A DNA stretch of 29,486 nt from Lentimicrobiaceae bacterium (lineage in GTDB: Bacteria > Bacteroidota > Bacteroidia > Bacteroidales > WCHB1-69), in assembly GCA_009776395.1 (NCBI GenBank), contig WRNX01000004.1, positions 126 through 29,611 on the forward strand, given 5' to 3'. Positions within the stretch are counted from its first letter, which is position 1. Each line of letters opens with the position of its first letter. The translations under genes were made by a program, and so were the position numbers. This document shows, piece by piece, positions 1-6,716 of the stretch. The notes under the pieces were generated by a model. That model was not told where the DNA came from. It made no database searches and worked only from the letters and a program-made list of their open reading frames with translations.

Positions 1-203
1 TTACCGTTGCCAACACCTTTTTGAAAAATGATTACACCATTATCAATGATTTCATTATCAAGAATAGATGAGTCTTTGTCAAGTTTTTCCAATTTTTCTC
101 TTTGGAATAATTCGTAATATTCTTTACGAAAATCTTCATCAGTTTCTCTGATAGCCCAACCTGTAGAATTTGTACCTAAGTCTAAACCTAAAATTTTTGC
201 CAT
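1..203 (-). CDS. cas9: CRISPR-associated endonuclease Cas9, N-terminal fragment (runs off left edge)
   Basis: The 67 visible codons begin with ATG at 203 and read MAKILGLDLGTNSTGWAI, the RuvC-I motif of Cas9, with the catalytic Asp at residue 8. Further on, around residues 52-66, the segment IIDNGVIIFQKGVG matches the conserved second strand of the RuvC fold just before the arginine-rich bridge helix, which lies outside the window. Cas9 is the crRNA/tracrRNA-guided DNA endonuclease of type II CRISPR systems. In Bacteroidota it usually belongs to subtype II-C, but the subtype cannot be decided from 67 residues. The divergently encoded tracrRNA candidate at about 250-320 strongly supports the call. 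Cas1, Cas2 and the repeat array are not in the window and would be expected further left. A RuvC-fold relative such as IscB is the only real alternative, and the spacing and motifs fit Cas9 better. Confidence 0.93.
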   Translation of the reverse strand, partial: MAKILGLDLGTNSTGWAIRETDEDFRKEYYELFQREKLEKLDKDSSILDNEIIDNGVIIFQKGVGNG

Positions 204-215
204 GATTACTATTTT

Positions 216-246
216 TTTGTTTAATATTGTTTTTTATTTACTTTTG
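216..246 (+). promoter_or_regulatory. Promoter for the tracrRNA candidate
   Basis: TTTG (216-219), a 19-bp spacer and TACTTTTG (239-246) match the Bacteroidota housekeeping promoter (TTTG at -33, TAnnTTTG at -7) in sequence and spacing. The start of transcription would fall at about 250-253, at the start of the anti-repeat. It lies just upstream of the divergent cas9 start codon. Confidence 0.75.
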
Positions 247-249
247 CAG

Positions 250-320
250 CGCAATTCACAACAAGGCTATAAGCCGAAGTGCCTTTGCACTTTAATCCCG
301 CGTACTCCGTGGGATTTTCT
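250..320 (+). ncRNA. tracrRNA candidate of the type II CRISPR system
   Basis: A short transcription unit lies divergent to cas9. It begins at the predicted start site with the candidate anti-repeat GCGCAATTCACAAC (249-262), whose complement GTTGTGAATTGC resembles, from memory, the 5' ends of Bacteroidota type II repeats. Three hairpins follow in close order: GGCT/AGCC (265-275), AAGTGC/GCACTT with a CTTT loop (277-292), and an 8-bp stem (295-315) running into a U tract that acts as terminator. Promoter, anti-repeat, nexus-like hairpins and terminator fit in about 70 nt, the usual size. The tracrRNA pairs with crRNA repeats and is bound by Cas9. The array needed to confirm the anti-repeat is outside the window. 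Confidence 0.8.
295..318 (+). terminator. Intrinsic terminator of the tracrRNA
   Basis: The stem ATCCC (295-299)/GGGAT (311-315) is extended inward by G-U, C-G and G-C pairs around a 5-nt loop, and is followed by TTTT (315-318). Confidence 0.7.
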
Positions 321-440
321 GTTTCAATCAACTGTTATAATGTTAATTACTAAATCTAATCTTAATATTTTTTTCATATCAATACTATTAAAATTACCCC
401 GCAAAATTAAAAAAAAGGCATTATGTAAAGAGTAAAAAAA

Positions 441-497
441 AATTATTCCGTTGTGAAAACATCTAAGGCGGCGTGAAAACGTCGCTTTTCGTTTTTT
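441..497 (+). ncRNA. Structured RNA 3' end: two GAAA-loop hairpins plus U tract (possible second small RNA)
   Basis: TGT-GAAA-ACA (452-461) is a small hairpin. Eight bases later GCGGCGT-GAAA-ACGTCGC (468-485) is a 7-bp stem with a GAAA tetraloop, directly followed by TTTTCGTTTTTT (486-497), a good intrinsic terminator on the plus strand. The stretch GTTGTGAA (450-457) is exactly complementary to TTCACAAC (255-262) in the tracrRNA anti-repeat, so it equals the predicted first 8 nt of the CRISPR repeat. It could be the end of a long tracrRNA read-through form, a decayed or alternative tracrRNA tail, or an unrelated sRNA. No promoter of its own was recognised. Confidence 0.4.
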
Positions 498-539
498 GTA
501 CTTGAATTTCCCCCCTTCGCCTAAGGCTGTAACGCTGTC

Positions 540-669
540 GTTTGGCGGCGATTCTATCGCCGTCAAGTTATCTATACAGGTTCTACCTGCTAACTTTTCA
601 AGTTGATGGATGTAAATGGCAGGTTGAACCTGCCAAAATAGAACGGCGGTGATGGAATAGCCGCCGAAC
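540..669. repeat. Long imperfect inverted repeat built of smaller hairpins (REP-like)
   Basis: The left arm (540-590) and right arm (617-669) are inverted copies of each other. Each arm carries an outer GC-rich hairpin (9-bp stem at 544-564; CGGCGG/CCGCCG at 644-666) and an inner short palindrome (TATACAGGTTCTACCTG at 573-589; the 19-bp TGGCAGGTTGAACCTGCCA at 617-635). The middle (591-616) is unpaired. The inner palindrome recurs at 4320-4338. It looks like a dispersed non-coding palindromic element. The long open frame on the minus strand here follows the repeat and is not a gene. Confidence 0.7.
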
Positions 670-689
670 CACTGCACTACAAACCTTGA

Positions 690-818
690 CGAACGAGGTT
701 ATCTCAAAATATTATTTATGTTTTCGATAAAGGATATAATGATTACAAGGCTTATAAACTTTTTTCAGAAAATCTAACAGGATTTGTTACTAGAATAAAA
801 GACAATTACTGTTTTTGA
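690..818 (+). pseudogene. Relic of an IS4-type transposase
   Basis: This frame, open only from 690 to the TGA at 816-818, contains VFDKGYNDYKAYKLFSEN followed by TGFVTRIKDN. That is the pattern D-x-GY-x-DY...FVTR-x-K-x-N, found in DDE transposases of the IS4 group around the second catalytic Asp. Only about 40 residues are left; there is no start codon, no upstream DDE portion and no YREK region, so it cannot function. It directly follows the palindromic element at 540-669. No terminal inverted repeats could be assigned. Confidence 0.7.
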
Positions 819-840
819 ATTAATAATTTTTATATTTTTG
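814..840 (+). promoter_or_regulatory. Probable promoter of the T9SS protein gene
   Basis: TATTTTTG (833-840) matches TAnnTTTG and lies 35 bp before the ATG at 876. A TTTG at 814-817 could be the -33 box, but its 15-bp spacing is shorter than usual. Confidence 0.45.
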
Positions 841-875
841 TAAAAATTTATAATAATTAATTAATTTACAAAACG

Positions 876-3800
876 ATGAAGAAAGAACTAATTTTTTTAA
901 ACATTATGCTTGTTTTGGCTTTTAAAGTTGACTGTCAAAACACGCTTTACGGTCCTACCACGACCAACATTCAAGTAGTAAGAGCAATCTCCAATAATGG
1001 AAATTATGTGGCTGGACAAGCCGCTACAGCATTGCGAGAAGCATTTACATGGGACGTAACTTCCGGAAACGTGATTACGCTTACAGGAGGCTCTTTTGCC
1101 GATACCCGTTTAAGCGAGGCATACGGCGTTACTGACAACAACCGCGTAGTAGGCGATTTTGCCGACCCCGAACTCCTTTTTGAAGGAGAACCAATTAGAA
1201 GCGCCGGGTTTTGGGAAAACGGCGTATGGACAGGATTAGGACTTGGTCTTGCAGCAGGCGCTCCGCCCGCTTCTCTAACAGGCGGCTCGGCGGCGTCTTG
1301 CGTTACAGATGACGGAAACACAATTGCCGGATTTTGCCAAACATACGTCGGCGGTAACAATCATGTTCACCCTTATTCGTGGACTTATGATGAAACCACA
1401 GAAACGTGGACAGGCGAAGTATGGGCAGAACCGTCAAATGTTACTCAAGGCTCGGCAATTACGGTAATTTCAGGTGATGGAAGCATTGCCGCTGGATGGA
1501 CAAACATTGGAGGATCCGCAAGAACAGGTATTATGTGGACATCCAAAGAGGAATATACCATTTTTGGATATGGACTACCCGGTGATTACAGCGAATTTAT
1601 ATGCATGAGCCAAAACGGTAAATATGCAGGATTCAGACATAATCAAACAGCGGGAATTTACGACATCGAAAATGATGTATATACAGTTATTCCAAGCGCA
1701 ATTGACCTACATGTAAATTCAATCAGCAATGACGGTATGGTAATAGGCACATGGCAAAATGACTTCAATGCCAACAAAGGTTTTGTTTGGAGCAATGACC
1801 TTGGCTATATGGATTTCAATGATTTCAGGCTAATGTATGCTTCCGATGTAATTTTTATGCCAGCAATACAAACTGCATTCGATCCGACTTCATTTAATTC
1901 TTATGCAATAAATGCCATTTCTCCCGATGGATTGTCAATAACTATTTTGGTGCAAAATCGGGCGTTAGTGTTGAAATTGGGAGCTCCAATTGTAGTTGTT
2001 CCTTTTCCAAAAAATTTGTCGGCATCGGTTTCTCGCGAAGAAAGAAACAACGTTGTACTGACATGGGAAGCGCCCGAAACGTGGACGGAAGATTTAGTCG
2101 AATATTCCATTTATCGCGATAACGTAATAATAGCAACAGTTGATGCTGACCTTTTAACATATACAGACCTGAATGTCGATGCCGGATATGTAAAGTATGC
2201 AATTCAGGCTGTTTATGAAAATGACCTGTCTAAAATTACAGACCCCGTTGAAGCTGTTATTGTTGATACATACCAACTGCCATTTATTGACAACTTTGAT
2301 TCAAACAGTTTGCAGACAAATTATTGGACTGCCACAGGAACAGGAAGCAGTTGGGCTGCTTTTTCCAATGCAGGAGTTGAAGGTTTGTCGGGAGGAGTGC
2401 GTTTGGAAGTAAATAATTCTCAAAGTTCGCCCTTCTCTGCCTCTTTAATATCAAAACCATTAGACGCTACAGAAGCCGAAAAAGTATATGTAACTTATAT
2501 GGTTATAGCGCACTATTACGTGGACAATAATCTTACGCTTGACAATTTATATGTTGATGTTTCAACAGACGGAACTACTTGGACAAATGTCAGCGAATAC
2601 ACATTTCAGCAATTAATCGACTGGAAAACAGAACTTTTAGACATTTCAGAAGTAGCTGCGGGAGAACTGATAAATGTTCGTATTAGAGTTGAAGGAATAA
2701 ATTATTCAAGTAATAATAAATGGTATTACTTTGACAATTTTGCAGTTTTGACAGAAACTCCGGCAGGAAGTGCGGTTCCATCCGGCATTATACACAAAGT
2801 AAACGGTCAGCAATTGGAACTTGCATGGCAAAATCCAGAAAATGTTTATGGCATTACATATCAACAATCGCCAATCAGATATTCATTTGGAAATGAAGGA
2901 AACAGTTTTATTGCCGTTCAAAGTTTTGATGCAGAAGAATTGGCAATTTATGATGGGTTAAACTTAGTTTCAATTTCATCATATATTAATCAAAACATTG
3001 CTTCGCCGATTGTTCCTACTGCATTAAAACTTGCAGTGTTTGCTGATGGTACAAGAGTCATAAGTCAAGATATTACTGAGTTCACTCCAAATTCATGGAA
3101 CACGTTCAGTTTAAGCGAGCCGTTTTTGCTCAGTTCAGTAAATGATAACTTAAAAATTGGTATTGAGGTCATTGCGCATGATACTAACGAACTCCCGCTC
3201 GGAGCCGATGAAGCAGGCAGAGTTGTCGCTGGAAAAGGAGATTTATATTCTGAAGATGGCGGAGCCACATGGCAATTGCTTTCAGACGAAACTGGCAGTT
3301 CATTCCAAAGAAACTGGTGCATCATAGGAAATATCGCCGCAGAAGCCAATTCAAACGCAAGAACACCTGATATTTTGGGCTATAATGTTTATTTAAACGA
3401 AAATAAAATAAATGATTATCTGATTTTTGGACAGAGCATTGTAACCGAATTCAACGAAGGTTGTTATACAGTCAGAGCCTTCTCTTTAACAGATGGAATT
3501 TCAGGCGAATCGGATGAATATTGCATGTATCAGATATTTTATACCATTACCGTAGAGGCTTACCCTATTGAAGGCGGTGAAGTTTCTATTTCCGGTGAAG
3601 GTGTCTATGAGCCCGGAGAAGAAGTTACCATTGAAGCAATAGAAAATACAGGCTGGGAGTTTAAAGAGTGGATAAAAATAACCGAAGAGGAAGAAGAATT
3701 GTTTGCAACAACTGATACACATACATTTATTGCAACCGAAAATTTAACTTTAAAGGCATTTTTTGAACTGAAAAAATATACCGTTACTTTGTTAGTTAAC

Positions 3801-4244
3801 AATGACGATTTTGGAACAGTTGAGGGCGAAGGAGATTTTGCTTACAATGAAGAAGTTACAGTTGTTGCAATTTCTGAAGCAGATTATCAATTTGATAATT
3901 GGACAGATGAAGAGGGTGAAATAGTCTCAGATGAGGCAGAATACAAATTCAATATAACCAGAGATATAACATTAACAGCAAACTTTAGCAGTTTGGGGAT
4001 AGAAAAATTCGGCGTATCTTCTGGCTTTGCATTATATCCCAACCCTTTCACCAATGAAATAAATATCAGAAATCCAAATATAGTGAAAAACGTTGAAATA
4101 ACAAATATAGTCGGTCAAAAAGTAAAAGATGCAGTATTTAACGGGAAATCAATAAATACAAGCAACTTCAATAGCGGCGTTTATTTTGTTGTTATTGAAA
4201 GCATTACAGGAGAAAAATTTGTTCATAAAATAGTTAAAAAATAA
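876..4244 (+). CDS. T9SS-sorted multidomain exported protein
   Basis: The 1122-residue protein starts with a signal peptide (about 1-20, predicted cleavage before QNTLYG). Residues of about 30-370 hold repeated units such as AISNNGNYVAG, CVTDDGNTIAG, SISNDGMVIG and AISPDGLS, each followed by an aromatic 'W' segment, resembling HAF/propeller-type repeats. A fibronectin type III-like domain lies at about 378-462, and a jelly-roll-like segment opening with LPFIDNFDS at about 467-630. Two divergent InlB B-repeat-like domains follow (about 888-960 and 966-1036). The last 80 residues (ALYPNPFTNEINIRN ... GVYFVVI ... KIVKK) form a type A T9SS sorting domain. The product is expected outside the cell or on its surface, probably in adhesion or binding; no enzyme motif is visible. 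It stands alone, with its own promoter and a strong terminator. Confidence 0.9.
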   Translation: MKKELIFLNIMLVLAFKVDCQNTLYGPTTTNIQVVRAISNNGNYVAGQAATALREAFTWDVTSGNVITLTGGSFADTRLSEAYGVTDNNRVVGDFADPELLFEGEPIRSAGFWENGVWTGLGLGLAAGAPPASLTGGSAASCVTDDGNTIAGFCQTYVGGNNHVHPYSWTYDETTETWTGEVWAEPSNVTQGSAITVISGDGSIAAGWTNIGGSARTGIMWTSKEEYTIFGYGLPGDYSEFICMSQNGKYAGFRHNQTAGIYDIENDVYTVIPSAIDLHVNSISNDGMVIGTWQNDFNANKGFVWSNDLGYMDFNDFRLMYASDVIFMPAIQTAFDPTSFNSYAINAISPDGLSITILVQNRALVLKLGAPIVVVPFPKNLSASVSREERNNVVLTWEAPETWTEDLVEYSIYRDNVIIATVDADLLTYTDLNVDAGYVKYAIQAVYENDLSKITDPVEAVIVDTYQLPFIDNFDSNSLQTNYWTATGTGSSWAAFSNAGVEGLSGGVRLEVNNSQSSPFSASLISKPLDATEAEKVYVTYMVIAHYYVDNNLTLDNLYVDVSTDGTTWTNVSEYTFQQLIDWKTELLDISEVAAGELINVRIRVEGINYSSNNKWYYFDNFAVLTETPAGSAVPSGIIHKVNGQQLELAWQNPENVYGITYQQSPIRYSFGNEGNSFIAVQSFDAEELAIYDGLNLVSISSYINQNIASPIVPTALKLAVFADGTRVISQDITEFTPNSWNTFSLSEPFLLSSVNDNLKIGIEVIAHDTNELPLGADEAGRVVAGKGDLYSEDGGATWQLLSDETGSSFQRNWCIIGNIAAEANSNARTPDILGYNVYLNENKINDYLIFGQSIVTEFNEGCYTVRAFSLTDGISGESDEYCMYQIFYTITVEAYPIEGGEVSISGEGVYEPGEEVTIEAIENTGWEFKEWIKITEEEEELFATTDTHTFIATENLTLKAFFELKKYTVTLLVNNDDFGTVEGEGDFAYNEEVTVVAISEADYQFDNWTDEEGEIVSDEAEYKFNITRDITLTANFSSLGIEKFGVSSGFALYPNPFTNEINIRNPNIVKNVEITNIVGQKVKDAVFNGKSINTSNFNSGVYFVVIESITGEKFVHKIVKK

Positions 4245-4256
4245 GTAAATAAATTG

Positions 4257-4290
4257 AAAAATGGGCGTTGTTTCGGCAGCGTCCATTTTT
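4257..4290 (+). terminator. Strong intrinsic terminator after the T9SS protein gene
   Basis: AAAAATGGGCGTTG (4257-4270) pairs over 14 positions with CAGCGTCCATTTTT (4277-4290), including two G-U pairs, around the loop TTTCGG. The 3' arm ends in five T. It starts 12 bp after the stop codon, and with A and T tracts on both sides it could work in both directions. Confidence 0.85.
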
Positions 4291-4319
4291 GTCTTAACCT
4301 TGATTAACATGATTTTAGG

Positions 4320-4338
4320 TATACAGGTTCTACCTGTA
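4320..4338. repeat. Second copy of the short palindrome
   Basis: TACAGGT-TCT-ACCTGTA (4322-4338) shares the 17-mer TATACAGGTTCTACCTG with 573-589. It lies in the 250-bp gap between the terminator and rnfD. Apart from this repeat, the gap holds only AT-rich sequence and a GGCTATAGCC palindrome near 4389. Confidence 0.65.
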
Positions 4339-4538
4339 AAACTAAAAACTTTAAAAAAAAATATTTTCGCAAACAGTATTTGTTATGGGCTATAGCCTAA
4401 TTCAAAATAGAGTATGTTTATTTGCAAAATAATTTTTACATTTTGCCTGCTTTATTCTCTTTTTTTAGCAAAAAATGATATTTTCGCCACCGATTGTTCA
4501 AAACAAAAATCATTATTATATAAACATTAACATAATAT

Positions 4539-5534
4539 ATGAATAACCAATTATTTGTTTCAGGTTCACCGCATGTTCACAGCAACGAATCTGTAAAAAA
4601 AATTATGTGGGCAGTAGTTATAGCGTTACTGCCTGCTCTGTTAGTTTCCATTTATTACTTTGGACTTCCGGCAATTTTAATAACCGTAGTTTCCATTTGC
4701 AGTTGTTTACTTTTTGAATATCTCATTCAAAAGTTTCTACTTAAAGAAAAAAGTTCTCTTTGTAATGGTTCAGCAGTAATAACAGGATTGTTATTAGCAT
4801 TCAATCTTCCTTCTAATCTTCCCTTGCCTTGGGTAGTAGTGGGTGCGTTTGTAGCCATTGCTATTGGAAAAATGGCATTTGGCGGATTGGGGAAAAATCC
4901 GTTTAATCCCGCCTTAGTTGGACGTGTATTTTTGTTGATTTCCCGCCCTGTAGAGATGACTACCTGGCCCCTGCCCACACCGGTATGGGCGTTTGGCACA
5001 GACGCGGTTACCGGTCCAACCCCGCTGGGAATTTTAAAAGAAGGAGGAATAAATGGTGAATCTATTGGGCAATTAATGGAAAAGATGCCCAATTATGTGC
5101 AGATGCTTTTTGGTCAGATGGGTGGATCTTTCGGGGAAATTTCAGTGATTGCCCTGATCGTTGGAGCGCTATTTCTCATTTTTAGAAAAGTAATCACGTG
5201 GCATATTCCGGTTTCATTTATTTTGTCTTCGTTTTTACTGGCAGGTATATTATATTTGCACAAGCCGGAATGTTATGCCAATCCATTCTTTCATATTGTT
5301 ACCGGTGGATTGATACTGGGCGCATGTTTTATGGCAACCGATATGGTAACCTCCCCCTCTTCTCCGTGGGGTATGATTGTTTTTGGGTGTGGTTGCGGTA
5401 TCTTAACCATCGTAATTAGAACTTTCGGTGCGTATCCCGAAGGTGTCTCTTTTGCTATTTTATTAATGAACGCCGTTACACCGCTCATTAACAAAGCATT
5501 CAAACCAAAAAAGTTTGGGGGAAATAGTAAGTAG
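4539..5534 (+). CDS. rnfD: RnfD-type electron transport complex subunit D
   Basis: The 331-residue polytopic membrane protein opens with the family hallmark SGSPHVHS (residues 9-16). It carries GKMAFGGLGKNPFNPALVGR in the first half and DAVTGPTPLG (155-164), where Thr161 corresponds to the threonine that covalently carries FMN in RnfD/NqrB. The C-terminal half has FMATDMVTSP and GAYPEGVSFAILLMN, also typical. Rnf couples ferredoxin:NAD+ electron transfer to ion translocation at the inner membrane. RnfD is normally encoded within an rnfBCDGEA operon; here neither neighbour is an rnf gene. The residue before the FMN threonine is Pro, where I recall Ala as usual. The length is normal, so the gene looks intact. 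The start at 4539 places the SGSPHVHS motif at the expected distance. Confidence 0.93.
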   Translation: MNNQLFVSGSPHVHSNESVKKIMWAVVIALLPALLVSIYYFGLPAILITVVSICSCLLFEYLIQKFLLKEKSSLCNGSAVITGLLLAFNLPSNLPLPWVVVGAFVAIAIGKMAFGGLGKNPFNPALVGRVFLLISRPVEMTTWPLPTPVWAFGTDAVTGPTPLGILKEGGINGESIGQLMEKMPNYVQMLFGQMGGSFGEISVIALIVGALFLIFRKVITWHIPVSFILSSFLLAGILYLHKPECYANPFFHIVTGGLILGACFMATDMVTSPSSPWGMIVFGCGCGILTIVIRTFGAYPEGVSFAILLMNAVTPLINKAFKPKKFGGNSK

Positions 5535-5655
5535 ATGACTATGTAAAGATAAATAAATCAAAATTTGTGATTATCATTAAAAAAAATCAATAACTGATTT
5601 TCCCAGAAGCAAACTATTTTGCAATAACCTTTAAATATAATAATTAAAACAATAA

Positions 5656-6609
5656 TTGAGTATCCTTAATTTTTCTATTGGCATTGACATCGGCGGAACT
5701 AATACCGATATTGGATTGGTAAACCAATTGGGCTACGTCATTGAAAGTTATCATTTGAAAACTGCGGAATATAATGATGCTCAAAAATTTGTGAACGATA
5801 TTGTGATTCTTATTCAAAAACTACTCTATTTTAATGGGATAAAAGATACTCATTTAATAAAAGGGATAGGCATTGGTGCCCCGTGCGGAAATTATTATGA
5901 CGGAACCATTGATGACGCCCAAAATTTGAAATTCAGAGGAAAAATTCCCCTCAAATCAATGATTGAAGAACAACTGCATATTCCTGTAGTAGTTACCAAC
6001 GATGCCAATGCGGCAGCATACGGAGAAATGATTTACGGCGGTGCAAAAGGGATGAAGAATATTGTGATGTTTACGCTCGGCACCGGCGTGGGCGGCGGCA
6101 TTATCGTGGATGGAAAGCTACTGTACGGCTCAGACGGATTAGCAGGAGAATTAGGACACACTATTTTAATTCCTAACGGCAGAAAATGCAACTGCGGAAA
6201 CAGCGGCTGCTTGGAAATGTATGCCTCCATGAGAGGAATTACCCAAACTTGTAAAGAACTTTTAGAACAATTTCCCGACAACGACCTTGCCAAACTGCCA
6301 TTCAATAAACTTGACCCAAAAATAATTGCCGATGCCGCTTATCAAGGAAATGAAGTGGCAATAGAAACTTACCGAAAAACAGGCGAGTGGCTGGGAATTG
6401 CGCTTGCCAACGCGGTAACTTTTTCTTCTCCCCAAGCCATCTTTCTTGCCGGAGGCATAGCCTCAAACGGAGATATTTTGCTCAAACCCACAAGAGAATC
6501 GTTTGAAAAACACAAATTGTTTATATATAAAAACAATATCCCAATTTTGGTATCGCAATTAAATGAGAATGATGCGGCTATTTTGGGAGCGGCAGCATTA
6601 GTGTTTTAA
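5656..6609 (+). CDS. ROK family sugar kinase (glucokinase-like)
   Basis: This 317-residue cytoplasmic kinase shows DIGGTNTDIGLV (phosphate-1 motif, about 11-22), the catalytic Asp116 in VVVTNDANAAAYGE, the loop TLGTGVGGGII and the ROK zinc site His168, Cys178, Cys180 and Cys185 (C-x-C-x4-C). An adenosine-binding glycine motif appears near FLAGGIASNG. ROK kinases phosphorylate glucose, N-acetylglucosamine, N-acetylmannosamine or similar sugars; the substrate cannot be read from the sequence. No DNA-binding domain is present, so this is a kinase rather than a repressor. The start must be TTG at 5656, because an in-frame TAA lies directly before it (5653-5655) and the motif is only ten residues in. 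It stands 121 bp after rnfD with no functional link evident; that gap contains nothing recognisable. Confidence 0.9.
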   Translation: MSILNFSIGIDIGGTNTDIGLVNQLGYVIESYHLKTAEYNDAQKFVNDIVILIQKLLYFNGIKDTHLIKGIGIGAPCGNYYDGTIDDAQNLKFRGKIPLKSMIEEQLHIPVVVTNDANAAAYGEMIYGGAKGMKNIVMFTLGTGVGGGIIVDGKLLYGSDGLAGELGHTILIPNGRKCNCGNSGCLEMYASMRGITQTCKELLEQFPDNDLAKLPFNKLDPKIIADAAYQGNEVAIETYRKTGEWLGIALANAVTFSSPQAIFLAGGIASNGDILLKPTRESFEKHKLFIYKNNIPILVSQLNENDAAILGAAALVF

Positions 6610-6716
6610 AATTATTATTTTTGCAATTCCAAAAGTGTAAAGTAAAAAAAACAAAAAATGTAAAACGATTCACTCAAAAAGTGTAAAATAGAGGATGTAA
6701 TAAATAATACTTATTC

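Noticed and set aside
202..435. A 77-codon plus-strand open frame starting next to the cas9 start codon
   Set aside because: It overlaps the tracrRNA with its terminator and ends in AT-rich sequence; the RNA explains the region better.
324..677. A 117-codon open frame on the minus strand between cas9 and the T9SS gene
   Set aside because: It runs through the tandem hairpin element and the long palindrome; its composition follows the repeats and no family or signal is visible.
1..875. A CRISPR repeat array next to the tracrRNA
   Set aside because: Apart from the anti-repeat itself and the 8-nt GTTGTGAA at 450-457, no repeated repeat-spacer units are present; the array must lie elsewhere.
1004..1360. 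A 118-codon minus-strand open frame within the T9SS gene
   Set aside because: It is antisense to a convincing repeat domain, without recognisable features of its own.
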